Shown: positions 1 to 8,660 of the stretch, piece after piece
Numbering within the stretch: position 1 is the stretch's first letter
Layout of the letters: each line of letters opens with the position of its first letter
Source: Phycisphaerales bacterium
GTDB lineage: Bacteria; Planctomycetota; Phycisphaerae; Phycisphaerales; UBA1924
Direction: 5' to 3'
Assembly (NCBI GenBank): GCA_023382935.1
Contig: JAHDXL010000011.1
Coordinates: 1-64,000, forward strand
Length of the DNA: 64,000 nucleotides
The notes under the pieces: model-generated
Told to the model about the DNA's origin: nothing
What the model saw: only the letters and a program-made list of their open reading frames with translations
Database searches by the model: none
Program-made: the position numbers and the translations under genes

Positions 1-56
1 CATCCGACGCGGCCGCGCACTGCGGCCCAGCGCGCCCATCCGGTCGCGATGGTCGA

Positions 57-109
57 CCGCGCTTGCAGGATCGCGTCCGAAAAAGCAAAAGCCGCGCTTG
101 CAGGATCGC
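57..109. repeat. Short direct repeat (18 bp, two copies)
   Basis: An 18-base word beginning CCGCGCTTGCAGG occurs at 57-74 and again at 92-109, separated by an A-rich spacer. It lies downstream of the minus-strand hydratase gene in a stretch with no convincing gene. Its function is unknown; it may be the worn edge of a repeat region that continues left of the window. Confidence 0.6.
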
Positions 110-132
110 AGGCCCGATTTCCCGTTCCGGTG

Positions 133-279
133 GGTCGCGTCCGAACTCTCCGGCAGCCCGTCCGCCCTCTCCAGACGCCCGTCCGCCCTCTTCGGACGCC
201 CGTCCTCGCCACCCAGACCAGCTCCCGTGCCTTCCGAACCCCCGTCGCCGTTCCCCGGACTGCCCTCACCTCACGCCTT
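133..279. repeat. Degenerate 21-bp tandem repeat array (array 1)
   Basis: Seven consecutive 21-base units can be laid out at 133, 154, 175, 196, 217, 238 and 259. Most share a core like CCCGTCCGCCCTCT and end in a CGG- or CAG-like triplet. Similarity decays from left to right, so the array looks old. On the minus strand one unit (175-195) matches a unit of the array at 61360-61590 at 15 of 21 positions by eye. It sits 3' of the hydratase gene, and nothing else was recognised in 1-308. Open reading in several frames here follows from base composition and the period being a multiple of three, so it is not taken as coding. Confidence 0.6.
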
Positions 280-308
280 CCAATCACCAAATCACAAATA
301 ACCAGATC

Positions 309-1253
309 TCAATTAGCAGCCGCCCGCAGCGACGCGACGGCCGCGGGCAGCAGATCCGCCAGTTCCATCGCCAGCATGCCTGCGTCGGCATCGCGGTGCT
401 TGGTCCACGCCGCGGCCGCGCGGGCGTGCGCCTCCACGCCCATGCACGCCAGGTCAAACAGACTCGGCCCAGGCGCCCGCCCGGCCATCGCCAGCAGCGG
501 GTTCGGAGGATGCTGGGCCACCAGCCCGGCGATCAGGCCCGCCAACACGTCGCCCGTGCCGCCGGTGGCCAGGCACGCCGAGGCCGCGCCGCTCGTCCAC
601 ACGCGATGCCCGTCGCTCACGACGGTGTGCGCGCCCTTGAGCACCACGATGGCCCCCAGCCGGCGCGCCATCTCGCCGGCCGCGTCGGCGCGCTGCGCCG
701 CGTCGGTCGGGTCCAGCGTGACTCCCAGTGGCCCGGCCAGCCGCCGGAACTCGCCGGGGTGCGGCGTGAGGATCAACGACCCGCGCATGTCGCGCCAGAA
801 CTGGCGTACCTCGGCCAGCGCGTTCAGCGCGTCGGCGTCGATCACCGCCGCCACGCGCTCCTGCCCGGCCGCCCGCATCGAAAGCGCCCGCGTGGTCTGG
901 TCCAGGCCCAGCCCCGGCCCGATGGCGACCGCCTGGCACACGCCGAGTTGCGCATCGAACGCGGTGATGGCCGCCTGTCCATCCATCATGCCGTCCGCAT
1001 CACACGGCACCGCCACGCCGGTCGCGTGCGTGGCGCTCCCGAGGATGTCATTGATGATCAACTCGGGCGCCAGCACCCGCGTCAGCCCCGCGCCGGCCCG
1101 CGCCGCCGCCACGGCCGCCAGCGCCGGCGCCCCGATCATGCGCGTCGCGCGCGCGCACCCGCCCACGATCAGCACGGTGCCGAACGTGCCCTTGTGCCCG
1201 GCGGCCGGCCTGCCCGGAAGCGACGCCAGCGTGTCCACGCGCTCCATCTGCAT
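309..1253 (-). CDS. nnrD: ADP-dependent NAD(P)H-hydrate dehydratase
   Basis: This cytoplasmic repair enzyme of the ribokinase-like YjeF C-terminal family dehydrates the S-epimer of NAD(P)HX back to NAD(P)H using ADP. The 314 residues contain the family signatures in order: an N-terminal KGTFGTVLIVGG, the central TPHPGEFRRL, VLKGAHTVVSDG, and the nucleotide-site TGGTGDVLAGLIAG near the C terminus. The epimerase half (YjeF N-terminal domain) is absent, so this is the stand-alone dehydratase form. The ATG directly follows the TGA of the upstream transglutaminase gene (TGAATG), which implies translational coupling. The product call is well supported. Confidence 0.9.
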   Translation of the reverse strand: MQMERVDTLASLPGRPAAGHKGTFGTVLIVGGCARATRMIGAPALAAVAAARAGAGLTRVLAPELIINDILGSATHATGVAVPCDADGMMDGQAAITAFDAQLGVCQAVAIGPGLGLDQTTRALSMRAAGQERVAAVIDADALNALAEVRQFWRDMRGSLILTPHPGEFRRLAGPLGVTLDPTDAAQRADAAGEMARRLGAIVVLKGAHTVVSDGHRVWTSGAASACLATGGTGDVLAGLIAGLVAQHPPNPLLAMAGRAPGPSLFDLACMGVEAHARAAAAWTKHRDADAGMLAMELADLLPAAVASLRAAAN

Positions 1254-2729
1254 TCAGTCCAGAGTCTCCACGTCGATCGCCAGACGCCCCATGAGCGGGG
1301 CCAGCGACACCAGCCCGTTGACCACTTCTCCATCCTTGAGCGCGCTGAGCCCCAGCGCAATGTGCGTCGCGTCATAGTCGAGCGCCCCGGGCAGCGTCGC
1401 GTCGAGATCCACCCAGCGCTGCGCGCCGTCGATGGTCAGCAACGCCTGCGTCCACATGTGATACCCGAAGATGCCCTTCGACCCGGCGAACTCGTCGACG
1501 TACACCACGCCCGAGACCACCCGCGACGGAATGCCGTCGGCCCGCAGCAGCGCGGCCAGCAGCGTGCCGTGCTCCGAGCAGTCGCCCTGGCACGACCTTG
1601 CCACCTCGCTGGCGCTGGCGAAGCCCACGCCCAGGTTCTTGTCCTCGATGTACCCGTGCACGAAGCGCCGCAGCGCCTCGGCCCGCGCCGGCTTGTCCCC
1701 GCCCGCGCCCTCGAGCGCCCGCCCGCACAACTCCCGGATCTTCTCGTCGGCGGTGTCGAGCATGGTCGAACGCTCGAGATACGCGCCCGCGTCCACCTCG
1801 CCGGCGGCGGTGAAGGAGCCCGCGTTCACGATCACCCGGACGCGGCGCTCGTCCACCCGCTCGACCTTCTGCGAGCCGGTCTCGGGCGGAGCGGCCAGTT
1901 CGCCCTCGGGCACGTGCAGCAGGTACGTGGCCCTCTTGAGCGTCCGAGCGCCCGGAATCGCCTTGTTCGGCCGGATGAATAGCGAGGCCATCATCTCCGG
2001 GGCCTGCACCTCCGACATCGCCAGTTCGCGGTCCGAGGCGATCATCACGATCGTCAGACCGCCCATGCCCATCTCCGTCCGCAGCGCCTCGCCGCGGTCG
2101 TCGAGGTACTCAGTCGAAGTGACGCCCGGCGCCGCCGAGTTGCTCGACGTGCACTTCCACGCCTTGACCGTCCGCCCCAGCAGTTCGAGCGTCGTCAACT
2201 CGAAATCGGTGTACGTGATCGTCACCGGCTGAATCCCCATGGTCGGATCGACCGTGCGCAGCGTGATGGCTTCCGGCTCGGCCTTGAGGCGCTCGGTCAG
2301 GAACGTCCGCGTCTCCCACGGCGTCAGCCACACGCCCTCGATGGGCGGGAGCGTGGTCTTGGTGACCTGTCCGGCGTTGTCGGTCTCCTGCACGATGCCG
2401 TCCGGTTGAAAGATGTACGTCGTCGTCGTCGCCACGGGCCCGCCCATGGCCATGCTCGAACGGGCCGACACCGGCTCACCCTCGGCCGTCTCGATGAAAG
2501 ACGAGTCGATGCGGATGGCGATGTCCACGCCGGCCCGGTTCAGTTTCATGTGCATCGCCGTGTCGGTGCGGAGACGCTGATCGTCCTCGCGTGTGACGCG
2601 CGTGTGCGTCCACCCGGACCGCTGGCCCATCATCTCGAGGACGTACCAGCGCTCGTGCAGGGTGTCCTGCCCGGGCGTGTTGGGAACCAAGCCCAGCAGG
2701 GCGATCAGGGCGACGAGTATCCGAAGCAT
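1254..2729 (-). CDS. Exported transglutaminase-like protein
   Basis: 491 residues with a signal peptide at the N terminus (MLRILVALIALLGLVPNTPG) and a C-terminal transglutaminase-like cysteine-protease fold. The presumed catalytic Cys384 lies in GDCSEH, His424 in GYHMW and the Asp in VDLDAT near 441-443. The middle region is beta-rich and unassigned. The start was chosen at an ATG preceded by AGGAGG at 5 bases and by a hydrophobic leader; longer upstream reading would run into the divergent tatD gene. A -10-like TACCAT lies 20 bases before the ATG (2750-2755, minus). Members of this superfamily act as proteases or amide hydrolases; the substrate cannot be told. It is coupled to nnrD with no obvious functional link. 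Confidence 0.8.
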   Translation of the reverse strand: MLRILVALIALLGLVPNTPGQDTLHERWYVLEMMGQRSGWTHTRVTREDDQRLRTDTAMHMKLNRAGVDIAIRIDSSFIETAEGEPVSARSSMAMGGPVATTTTYIFQPDGIVQETDNAGQVTKTTLPPIEGVWLTPWETRTFLTERLKAEPEAITLRTVDPTMGIQPVTITYTDFELTTLELLGRTVKAWKCTSSNSAAPGVTSTEYLDDRGEALRTEMGMGGLTIVMIASDRELAMSEVQAPEMMASLFIRPNKAIPGARTLKRATYLLHVPEGELAAPPETGSQKVERVDERRVRVIVNAGSFTAAGEVDAGAYLERSTMLDTADEKIRELCGRALEGAGGDKPARAEALRRFVHGYIEDKNLGVGFASASEVARSCQGDCSEHGTLLAALLRADGIPSRVVSGVVYVDEFAGSKGIFGYHMWTQALLTIDGAQRWVDLDATLPGALDYDATHIALGLSALKDGEVVNGLVSLAPLMGRLAIDVETLD

Positions 2730-2779
2730 GAGCACCTCCTGTCGGGCGGATGGTACCGCGCCGGCCGCTGCTGCGCCCC

Positions 2780-2785
2780 TATCGT
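2780..2785 (+). promoter_or_regulatory. -10-like hexamer (TATCGT) just before tatD
   Basis: TATCGT ends 8 bases before the tatD ATG and there is no Shine-Dalgarno sequence between them, so a transcript starting about 7 bases downstream would be leaderless or nearly so. No convincing -35 box is visible. Confidence 0.35.
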
Positions 2786-2793
2786 GCTGGCGG

Positions 2794-3591
2794 ATGATCG
2801 ACACCCACTGCCACCTCGCCTTCCCCGACTTTGCCGGCCGCGTTGACGACGTGATGGCCGACGCCGCCCGCGTCGGCGTCGCCGGCGCCATCACCATCTC
2901 CACCTCTTCCCACGACGCCGAAGCCTGCATGCTGCTCGCCGAATCGCACGAGAACATCTGGTTCACCGTCGGCGTCCACCCGCTTTATTCCGACCAGGAA
3001 CCGCATGACTGGAACCTGCTCGGACGCCTGGCCCGACACCCCAAGTGCGTCGCCTGGGGTGAACTGGGGCTGGACAACCACCACGCCAAGCCCCCGCGAC
3101 CAATCCAGGACGCCGTGCTGGCCGACGAACTGGCCTTTCTCGAACGCTGCCACGACGAGGGCATCGTCCACCCCGTCATCCTCCATTGCCGCAAGGCCTT
3201 CGACGACCTGATCCCGATTCTCCGCGCCACCCGCCTCGACCCCTCGCGCATGGTCTTTCACTGTTTCACAGGCGGGCCGGACGAAGCTCGGCTTGCACTG
3301 GACTTGGGCGCGATGATCTCCTTCACCGGCGTGGTCACCTATCGCAACGCCAAGGACGTCGCCGAGGCCGCCCGACTCGTCCCGGCCGACCGCATCATGA
3401 TCGAGACCGACGCGCCCTTCCTCACGCCCGAGCCGGAGCGCGGACACTGGCCCTGCACGCCCGCCCACGTCCGCCACACCGCCGCCTTCCTCGCCCGGAT
3501 TCGCGGCCTGGCCCTGCCCGACTTCCTCCGGCAGACCGACGAAAACGCCGAGCGCTTCTTCGGCATCCCGGCCGTGGCGTTGGGAAACTAG
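2794..3591 (+). CDS. tatD: TatD family metal-dependent hydrolase
   Basis: 265-residue TIM-barrel metallohydrolase of the TatD family (DNase or exonuclease-like, cytoplasmic). The metal-binding residues appear in the expected order: HCH in MIDTHCHL at the very N terminus, Glu in WGELGLD, His in ILHCRK, His in FHCFTG, and Asp in ETDAPFL, followed by the usual NAERFF near the end. The ATG placing MIDTHCHL first matches family N termini. It is divergent from the transglutaminase gene and followed three bases later by lgt, so the two form a likely operon. Confidence 0.9.
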   Translation: MIDTHCHLAFPDFAGRVDDVMADAARVGVAGAITISTSSHDAEACMLLAESHENIWFTVGVHPLYSDQEPHDWNLLGRLARHPKCVAWGELGLDNHHAKPPRPIQDAVLADELAFLERCHDEGIVHPVILHCRKAFDDLIPILRATRLDPSRMVFHCFTGGPDEARLALDLGAMISFTGVVTYRNAKDVAEAARLVPADRIMIETDAPFLTPEPERGHWPCTPAHVRHTAAFLARIRGLALPDFLRQTDENAERFFGIPAVALGN

Positions 3592-3594
3592 GAC

Positions 3595-4668
3595 ATGACC
3601 ATCCTCACCCTGGCGAGCGATCTCGGCGGCTGGACCCACGACCTCAACCCGATCATCTTCACCGTCTTCGGGCTCTCGGTCCGCTGGTACGGCCTGTCCT
3701 ACCTGGCCGGCATCTTCGTTGGCTACCTCCTGCTGCGTCGCCTGGCCCGCCGCGGCCTGGTGCTCATCCCCGCGCACCGGGCCGAGGACTTCGTCCTCAT
3801 CATGGCCTTCGGCATCATCCTCGGCGGACGCCTGGGCTACTGCCTCTTCTACGAGCCCGATCTGCTGTGGACCTTCGAGCCCTCGTTCCCCTTCTGGGGC
3901 GTCCTCATGATCACGCGCGGAGGCATGGCCAGCCACGGCGGCATGATCGGCGTCATCCTCGCCGCCTGGCGCATCAGCCGCGGATTTCGCACCTCCGACG
4001 GCGCGATCGAGGGCCGAGTCCCCTTCCGCCACGTCGCCGACGTCGTGGCGGCGCTGTCTCCCTTCGGCCTGTTCTTCGGGCGCCTGGCCAACTTCATCAA
4101 CGGCGAACTGCTCGGCAAGATCGTCGCCATGCCCGGACAGAAGGCCCCGTGGTGGGCGGTGCGCTTTCCGCAGGAACTGCTCACCGGACATGCGCCGGAA
4201 CTGTCTCTCGATCAGCACATCCGCCTGACTCACCTCATCGAGGCCAACCGCTTGCCCAATGAGCCCGACGCCGCCGCGGTCGAACGCATGATCGCACGCC
4301 TCCAGCATGGCGCGCCCGACCTTCAATCGCAACTCGAGCCGCTGCTGGCGGCGCGGCACCCGTCGCAGTTGTACCAGGCCGCGGCCGAGGGCCTCGTGCT
4401 CGGACTGGTGCTCTGGTGGATCTGGCGCAAGCCGCGCACGCCCGGCGTGGTGGGCTGCTGGTTCCTCATCACCTACGGCGTGCTGCGGGTGGCGACCGAG
4501 TTCTGGCGACTGCCCGACGACAACCTGGCCATGCCGCGCCTGGCTGGCCTGAGCCGCGGGCAGTGGCTCAGCGTGCTGATGGTGCTCGCCGGGGTGGGTG
4601 TGCTGGCCTGGGTGAAGAAGGTGGGCGGAGAGAAGGCGGGCGGGTGGATGCGACCGCGCCGAGCCTGA
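3595..4668 (+). CDS. lgt: Prolipoprotein diacylglyceryl transferase
   Basis: Integral inner-membrane enzyme that transfers diacylglycerol from phosphatidylglycerol to the lipobox Cys of prolipoproteins. At 357 residues it is longer than many Lgt proteins. Visible signatures are VRWYGLSYLAG near the N terminus, GGRLGYCLFY, RGGMASHGGMIGV, GRLANFINGELLGK and a late HPSQLYQ. Between the NGELLGK and HPSQLYQ signatures sits a polar, charged segment of about 60 residues with no membrane character, probably an insertion in an external loop. Several lipoproteins in the window carry lipoboxes and are presumptive substrates. The gene ends 16 bases from the convergent fabG stop with no terminator hairpin between. 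Confidence 0.92.
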   Translation: MTILTLASDLGGWTHDLNPIIFTVFGLSVRWYGLSYLAGIFVGYLLLRRLARRGLVLIPAHRAEDFVLIMAFGIILGGRLGYCLFYEPDLLWTFEPSFPFWGVLMITRGGMASHGGMIGVILAAWRISRGFRTSDGAIEGRVPFRHVADVVAALSPFGLFFGRLANFINGELLGKIVAMPGQKAPWWAVRFPQELLTGHAPELSLDQHIRLTHLIEANRLPNEPDAAAVERMIARLQHGAPDLQSQLEPLLAARHPSQLYQAAAEGLVLGLVLWWIWRKPRTPGVVGCWFLITYGVLRVATEFWRLPDDNLAMPRLAGLSRGQWLSVLMVLAGVGVLAWVKKVGGEKAGGWMRPRRA

Positions 4669-4684
4669 CGCGCCCGCCCCATCC

Positions 4685-5443
4685 TCAGCACATCGTCAGC
4701 CCGCCGTCCACGCAGATCGTCTGCCCGGTCAAATAGCCCGCCTCGTCGCTGGTGACGTAGGCCACCGCGGCGGCAATGTCCTCGGGCGTGCCCAGCGTCC
4801 GCACCGCCATGCCCGCCCGGACCTGCTCGACCACCTGCTCGGGAAGGTTTGCGGTCATGTCGGTCTGCACGAAGCCGGGCGCAATCACATTGCACGTGAT
4901 GCCCTTGCCGCCCAACTCGCGTGCCACCGACTTGGACAAGCCGATCAGCCCCGCCTTGGCAGCCGCGTAGTTGCTCTGCCCGGCGTTGCCCACCACGCCC
5001 GAAGTCGAGGCGATGTTGCAGATGCGCCCGAAGCGTTGCTTCATCATCGCGCGGGCCGCGGCGCGAATGGCCACGAAGGCCGACCGCAGGTTGGTATCAA
5101 TCACCGCGTCCCACTCTTCGTCGCTCATCCGCAGCACGAGGTTGTCGCGCGTGATGCCCGCGTTGTTCACCAGGATGTCCAGCCGCCCGTGCTCACTGAC
5201 CACTGACTCGATCGCCGTCGCCAGCGCCGCCCCGTCGGCCACGTCCACAGCGCGCACAGAGGCACTACCCCCGCCAGACTCGATCTCGGCCTTGAGATCG
5301 TTCAGAGGCCCCTCGGAACGACTCACCAGCACGACGTGACGGCCCTGCCCGCCCGAACCGGCCGGCGCCGCCAGGCGCTTGGCAATGGCCCGCCCGATGC
5401 CGCGACTGGCCCCGGTAACGAATGCGATGCGCGTCTCAGCCAT
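4685..5443 (-). CDS. fabG: 3-oxoacyl-ACP reductase
   Basis: 252-residue short-chain dehydrogenase/reductase that reduces 3-oxoacyl-ACP with NADPH in fatty acid elongation. It has the Rossmann signature TGASRGIGRAIA at residues 10-21, NNAGITRDNL, the catalytic Ser in STSGVVGN, YAAAK (Tyr and Lys), and the FabG-like PGFVQTDMT and EDIAAAVAYVTSDEA segments. It is the last gene of a minus-strand cluster with fabD, separated from it by a lipoprotein gene; the gap to the lipoprotein stop is 21 bases. SDR proteins are numerous, but the sequence and the fabD linkage favour FabG. Confidence 0.88.
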   Translation of the reverse strand: MAETRIAFVTGASRGIGRAIAKRLAAPAGSGGQGRHVVLVSRSEGPLNDLKAEIESGGGSASVRAVDVADGAALATAIESVVSEHGRLDILVNNAGITRDNLVLRMSDEEWDAVIDTNLRSAFVAIRAAARAMMKQRFGRICNIASTSGVVGNAGQSNYAAAKAGLIGLSKSVARELGGKGITCNVIAPGFVQTDMTANLPEQVVEQVRAGMAVRTLGTPEDIAAAVAYVTSDEAGYLTGQTICVDGGLTMC

Positions 5444-5464
5444 GAGCAGCGTGTCCCCCGGGCC

Positions 5465-6550
5465 TCAGCCCTCGAGCAATGCGTTCAACTCCGACATGCT
5501 CATGTTCAGAATGTTCGCCAGTTCCTGCATCGTCGACTCGGCCGTCAGGCCGAACATCTCGCCGCCGAACATCGACATCATGCCCAGACTCTGGCCGATC
5601 AGGTCGCGCAGCAGGCGCAGATCCTCGGCACTGGGCCTCTCCCCCTGCTCCACCGCCTTCTTGCCTTCCTCGTACTTGGCTGTCAACTCGCTGACGCTCA
5701 GGCCGATTTCGCCGGCCGTCTGCGCCAGCAACTCGTCGCGCCCCGGAGCACGCGGCAGCCCGGGCGGAAGATTGGGGTTCTCATACACCTTGGCAACCAA
5801 GCGGCTGCTCAGTTCCGTGGCAATGTAGATGATCTTGGGGTCGCGGAGCATCGCCTCGTTGACGCGACGGTCCAGCCCGGCCGCGCTGGCCGCCTCAGCG
5901 GACGCCGTCGCCTCGGCCGTCAGTTCGGCCACCGAAGCCGAGTCCCAGTCCGACGCACGCGCCTTCACGTCCGGCGTCGACCACGCTTGCCCCCACACCC
6001 ACCGATCCCCCGCACCCTTGGACGCCGACCAGGCCAGCACAAAGGACTCCCCGGGCCCCTGCACCGCCAGGTACATCGTGCCCGAATGCGCCTGTTCCTC
6101 TTCATTGGGACTTTGCACGAACTCGACAATCCGCACGCCCTCGATGTCCGCGACCGACTCGTCCCAGTCCCCCGAGCCGAGCAGGTCATCCAGCGTCGCA
6201 CGCGTCGGCAGCGTCATCATGTCCGACAACGCATCTGCATCGGCCGCCGCAAATGCCGACGCAAACGCCAGCCCCGCCTCGGCCAGCGAACGGTCGTAAA
6301 TCTCCAGGTCGTCCGACACATGCACCCGCGCATCCACGCCCACTTCGGAAATCAGCGCTTCGAACACGATGCGGTCCGGCACCTCCGGCGGCGGAGGCGG
6401 GGGCGGCGGGGGCGGGGGCGGAGGCTCCGCCTTCTTGCACGCGGTAAGCAGGCTCACTCCGCCCACGCACAACGTCAGCATCCCGCCCAACTGCGCGGCC
6501 ACAATGCCGGCGGACGCAAGGCCCAGCACGCGATTACGCAACCTCGTCAT
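5465..6550 (-). CDS. Proline-tract lipoprotein of unknown function
   Basis: 361 residues with a hydrophobic leader ending in lipobox LLTAC, giving a lipidated Cys38. This is followed by a short charged linker and a run of 13 consecutive prolines (43-55), then a globular region without recognised motifs and a helical C-terminal third (AELTAEATASAEAASAA and later). The proline run probably spaces the domain from the membrane; such runs usually need EF-P for translation. Its first 17 bases overlap the end of fabD and its end lies 21 bases before fabG, so it is embedded in the fatty-acid cluster. No function is assigned. Lipidation is well supported, a fatty-acid role is only positional. Confidence 0.7.
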   Translation of the reverse strand: MTRLRNRVLGLASAGIVAAQLGGMLTLCVGGVSLLTACKKAEPPPPPPPPPPPPPEVPDRIVFEALISEVGVDARVHVSDDLEIYDRSLAEAGLAFASAFAAADADALSDMMTLPTRATLDDLLGSGDWDESVADIEGVRIVEFVQSPNEEEQAHSGTMYLAVQGPGESFVLAWSASKGAGDRWVWGQAWSTPDVKARASDWDSASVAELTAEATASAEAASAAGLDRRVNEAMLRDPKIIYIATELSSRLVAKVYENPNLPPGLPRAPGRDELLAQTAGEIGLSVSELTAKYEEGKKAVEQGERPSAEDLRLLRDLIGQSLGMMSMFGGEMFGLTAESTMQELANILNMSMSELNALLEG

Positions 6551-7481
6551 GAGTCTCCACCTTCAAGTTCCGGTCGATGCGACGCATCAACCCGGAAAGT
6601 GTTTTCCCCGGCGCCAGTTCGTGATACGCAGCCCCCGCGTACCGCTCGCCCAGCCAGCGACCGTTGTCCGCCCAGCGCACCGGGCTGGTCAACTGCTCGA
6701 CCAGTCGACGACGGATCACATCCGCACAGCCTTCCCCCGCTTCGTGTGCCACGCCCGTCACGTTCGACAGCACCGGACAACGCGGTGCGACGATCCGCAC
6801 CGATGCCAGCGCCGTCGCCAAACGATCGGCCGCCGGCTTCATCAGCGGACTGTGAAAAGCCCCGGCCACCGCCAGCCGCGTCGCCTTCAGACCCATCTCC
6901 GACGCCACGCGCTCGGCCCGTTCGCAGGCACCCAGGCTGCCCGACACCACGACCTGCCCGGGCGCATTGAAGTTCGCCGGCACCAGCACCTCCGGCCCCC
7001 GCGCCCGCTCGCACAGTTCCCGCGCCTGCCCCTCGTCCGCCCCGATCAGCGCCACCATGCCCGAGGGCGACGCTACCGCGGCCTCCTGCATCGCTCGGCC
7101 ACGCAGCGTCACCAGTTCCAGCCCACTGGCAAAGTCCATTGCCCCCGCCACCGTCAGGGCCGTGTACTCTCCTAGGCTCAGCCCCGCGCACGCCGCCAGT
7201 GGAAGTTCACCATTCCCCGCACCCCACTGGGCCCGCAGCCCCGCCAGACACGCCATCGACGTGACGTAAATCGCCGGCTGGCTCACGTCCGTCTGGTTCA
7301 GCCGCTCCGGCGGACCCTCAAAGCACAGGCTCGATATGGGAGCGCCCAGCCGATCGCCCAGGATCTCGTCGGCCTGTGCGAACACGCGGGCAGCCTCGCG
7401 GCTGCGCTCCGCCCAGACCCTCCCCATCCCCACAGCCTGAGCCCCTTGTCCGGGGCAGAGAATCACAAGCGGACTTGGCAT
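6534..7481 (-). CDS. fabD: Malonyl CoA-ACP transacylase
   Basis: 315-residue acyltransferase that moves malonyl groups from CoA to acyl carrier protein. It shows the N-terminal CPGQGAQAVGMG, the nucleophile Ser102 in GLSLGEYTAL (GxSxG) and His210 in AGAFHSPLM. FabH, AcpP and FabF are not in the window. No Shine-Dalgarno sequence precedes the ATG; instead TAAGAT lies 6 bases upstream, consistent with a leaderless message. The gene leads the cluster fabD - lipoprotein - fabG. Confidence 0.92.
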   Translation of the reverse strand: MPSPLVILCPGQGAQAVGMGRVWAERSREAARVFAQADEILGDRLGAPISSLCFEGPPERLNQTDVSQPAIYVTSMACLAGLRAQWGAGNGELPLAACAGLSLGEYTALTVAGAMDFASGLELVTLRGRAMQEAAVASPSGMVALIGADEGQARELCERARGPEVLVPANFNAPGQVVVSGSLGACERAERVASEMGLKATRLAVAGAFHSPLMKPAADRLATALASVRIVAPRCPVLSNVTGVAHEAGEGCADVIRRRLVEQLTSPVRWADNGRWLGERYAGAAYHELAPGKTLSGLMRRIDRNLKVETHDEVA

Positions 7482-7487
7482 CGCCCG

Positions 7488-7493
7488 ATCTTA
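7488..7493 (-). promoter_or_regulatory. -10-like hexamer (TAAGAT) just before fabD
   Basis: Read on the minus strand, TAAGAT is followed by six bases and then the fabD ATG. There is no ribosome-binding site in that gap. No good -35 match is seen at 16-18 bases. Confidence 0.4.
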
Positions 7494-7568
7494 GCGAGCC
7501 CAAAGACCACCCGCCGGGCCTTGGCCAACCCAAGTGCAACTTCTCACATGTGGAATCCGGGCACGTGG

Positions 7569-7946
7569 TCAGGCGCGGCGCTGCCCCACCTGCTGATTGA
7601 CCGAGCCGCACGTCGGGCACACCGCCCCATACTCGCCGGTGGGCTGGTTGCCCAGGTCGCCCCCGCAATTCCAGCAGTGCGGTTCGCCCAGTCGACTGGT
7701 GAACCCGTGCACCATCGCCGCCACCGTCAGCACCGTCGCGCCGACCACCGGCAGCACCGGCCAAGCGAAAAAGTTGATCAACGCGAACGCCGCCAGAATC
7801 CCCCCGAGAAGGACCGCCAGCACACGAAGTCGAATCTTGTGAAACCAGTTCAAGACGCCGCTCCAGCACACGAACCCAGCCGTGAAAGACTCTATTGAAC
7901 TCGCCTCCCGGCTCCGCGTCCACCCGAAACTTCTCCATCGGCACAA
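7569..7946 (-). CDS. Small membrane protein with C-terminal zinc ribbon
   Basis: Up to 125 residues. The middle is two closely spaced hydrophobic helices (LAVLLGGILAAFALINFF and a second after it); the C terminus is a zinc ribbon with CWNCGG and CPTCGS Cys pairs. The longest reading starts at a TTG that directly abuts the TGA of the upstream PH-domain gene (TGATTG); an internal GTG about 28 residues in is an alternative start, because the first part is Arg/Trp rich and not convincing. It is likely co-transcribed with the PH-domain gene, which also begins with a zinc ribbon. Function unknown. Confidence 0.55.
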   Translation of the reverse strand: MCRWRSFGWTRSREASSIESFTAGFVCWSGVLNWFHKIRLRVLAVLLGGILAAFALINFFAWPVLPVVGATVLTVAAMVHGFTSRLGEPHCWNCGGDLGNQPTGEYGAVCPTCGSVNQQVGQRRA

Positions 7947-8603
7947 TCAATCCAGCGGACGGTAAAGATCGATCACCTGCTGAAGCCTTTGTGGTCCGGG
8001 AATCCGGTCCATCTCGATCTCGATTCCATCCTGCCCCGAACTGGAGATCCCGATCGACCCCACCCCCCATACCCGCTGCCAGAACGTCTGCTCGATCTGC
8101 ACGTTGCGAATGTTGTCGTGCAGCACCTCGCTGGTCGAGCGGCTCAATATCCCCCGTCGGGCCACCGTCCGCTTGTTCGTCACCTCCAGCGCCGCCGACA
8201 AACTCTCTACCCACCACCACAGCACCACCCCGCCAAAACCCACGGCCGCCAGCACCGCGACGATCGCCGCCCACTTCGGCACCGCCGCCGGGCTGACCAG
8301 GTGAGTCAACCCCAGCACCACTCCGCCCGCCGCCAGCAGCAAAGCGCCGATCGCCCGGAACGGCCTGGACCTCACCCACGCCGGCCGCACCATCAGAACA
8401 CGCTGCTCAGGCCCGAAGTCCGGCGGATAGCCCGCCGCCTCCGCCCGACCCGAACGCACACCGGGGGAAGCCGGCACATGCGTCCCGGCCAGCGCCGGCA
8501 TCGTGTTCATGTCCCCGCAATACGGACACTCCACCTTCGCGCCGGCCTGCTCGTCGGGAAACTCGATGGTGCGTTCGCAGCGATCGCAGGACTTGGAAAC
8601 CAT
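7947..8603 (-). CDS. Membrane protein with N-terminal zinc ribbon and bacterial PH domain
   Basis: 218 residues. A zinc ribbon with CDRC and CPYCGD opens the protein, followed by a linker, two transmembrane helices (about residues 85-125) and a C-terminal bacterial PH-like (bPH2/YdbS-type) domain. Typical features of the PH part are EVTNKRTVARRG, STSEVLHDNIRNVQIEQTFWQRVWGVG and the terminal DLYRP. Such proteins are membrane associated with poorly known roles in envelope stress or homeostasis. The pairing with a second zinc-ribbon membrane protein directly downstream suggests a two-component module. Confidence 0.75.
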   Translation of the reverse strand: MVSKSCDRCERTIEFPDEQAGAKVECPYCGDMNTMPALAGTHVPASPGVRSGRAEAAGYPPDFGPEQRVLMVRPAWVRSRPFRAIGALLLAAGGVVLGLTHLVSPAAVPKWAAIVAVLAAVGFGGVVLWWWVESLSAALEVTNKRTVARRGILSRSTSEVLHDNIRNVQIEQTFWQRVWGVGSIGISSSGQDGIEIEMDRIPGPQRLQQVIDLYRPLD

Positions 8604-8660
8604 GACCCCGACCCCTTTCGTACACCTTCTTCGGCTTCCGCACCCGCCGTTGTCGCCTGC

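Noticed and set aside
2779-4359. A 526-codon minus-strand frame across tatD and lgt
   Set aside because: Antisense shadow; tatD and lgt have complete motif sets on the other strand.
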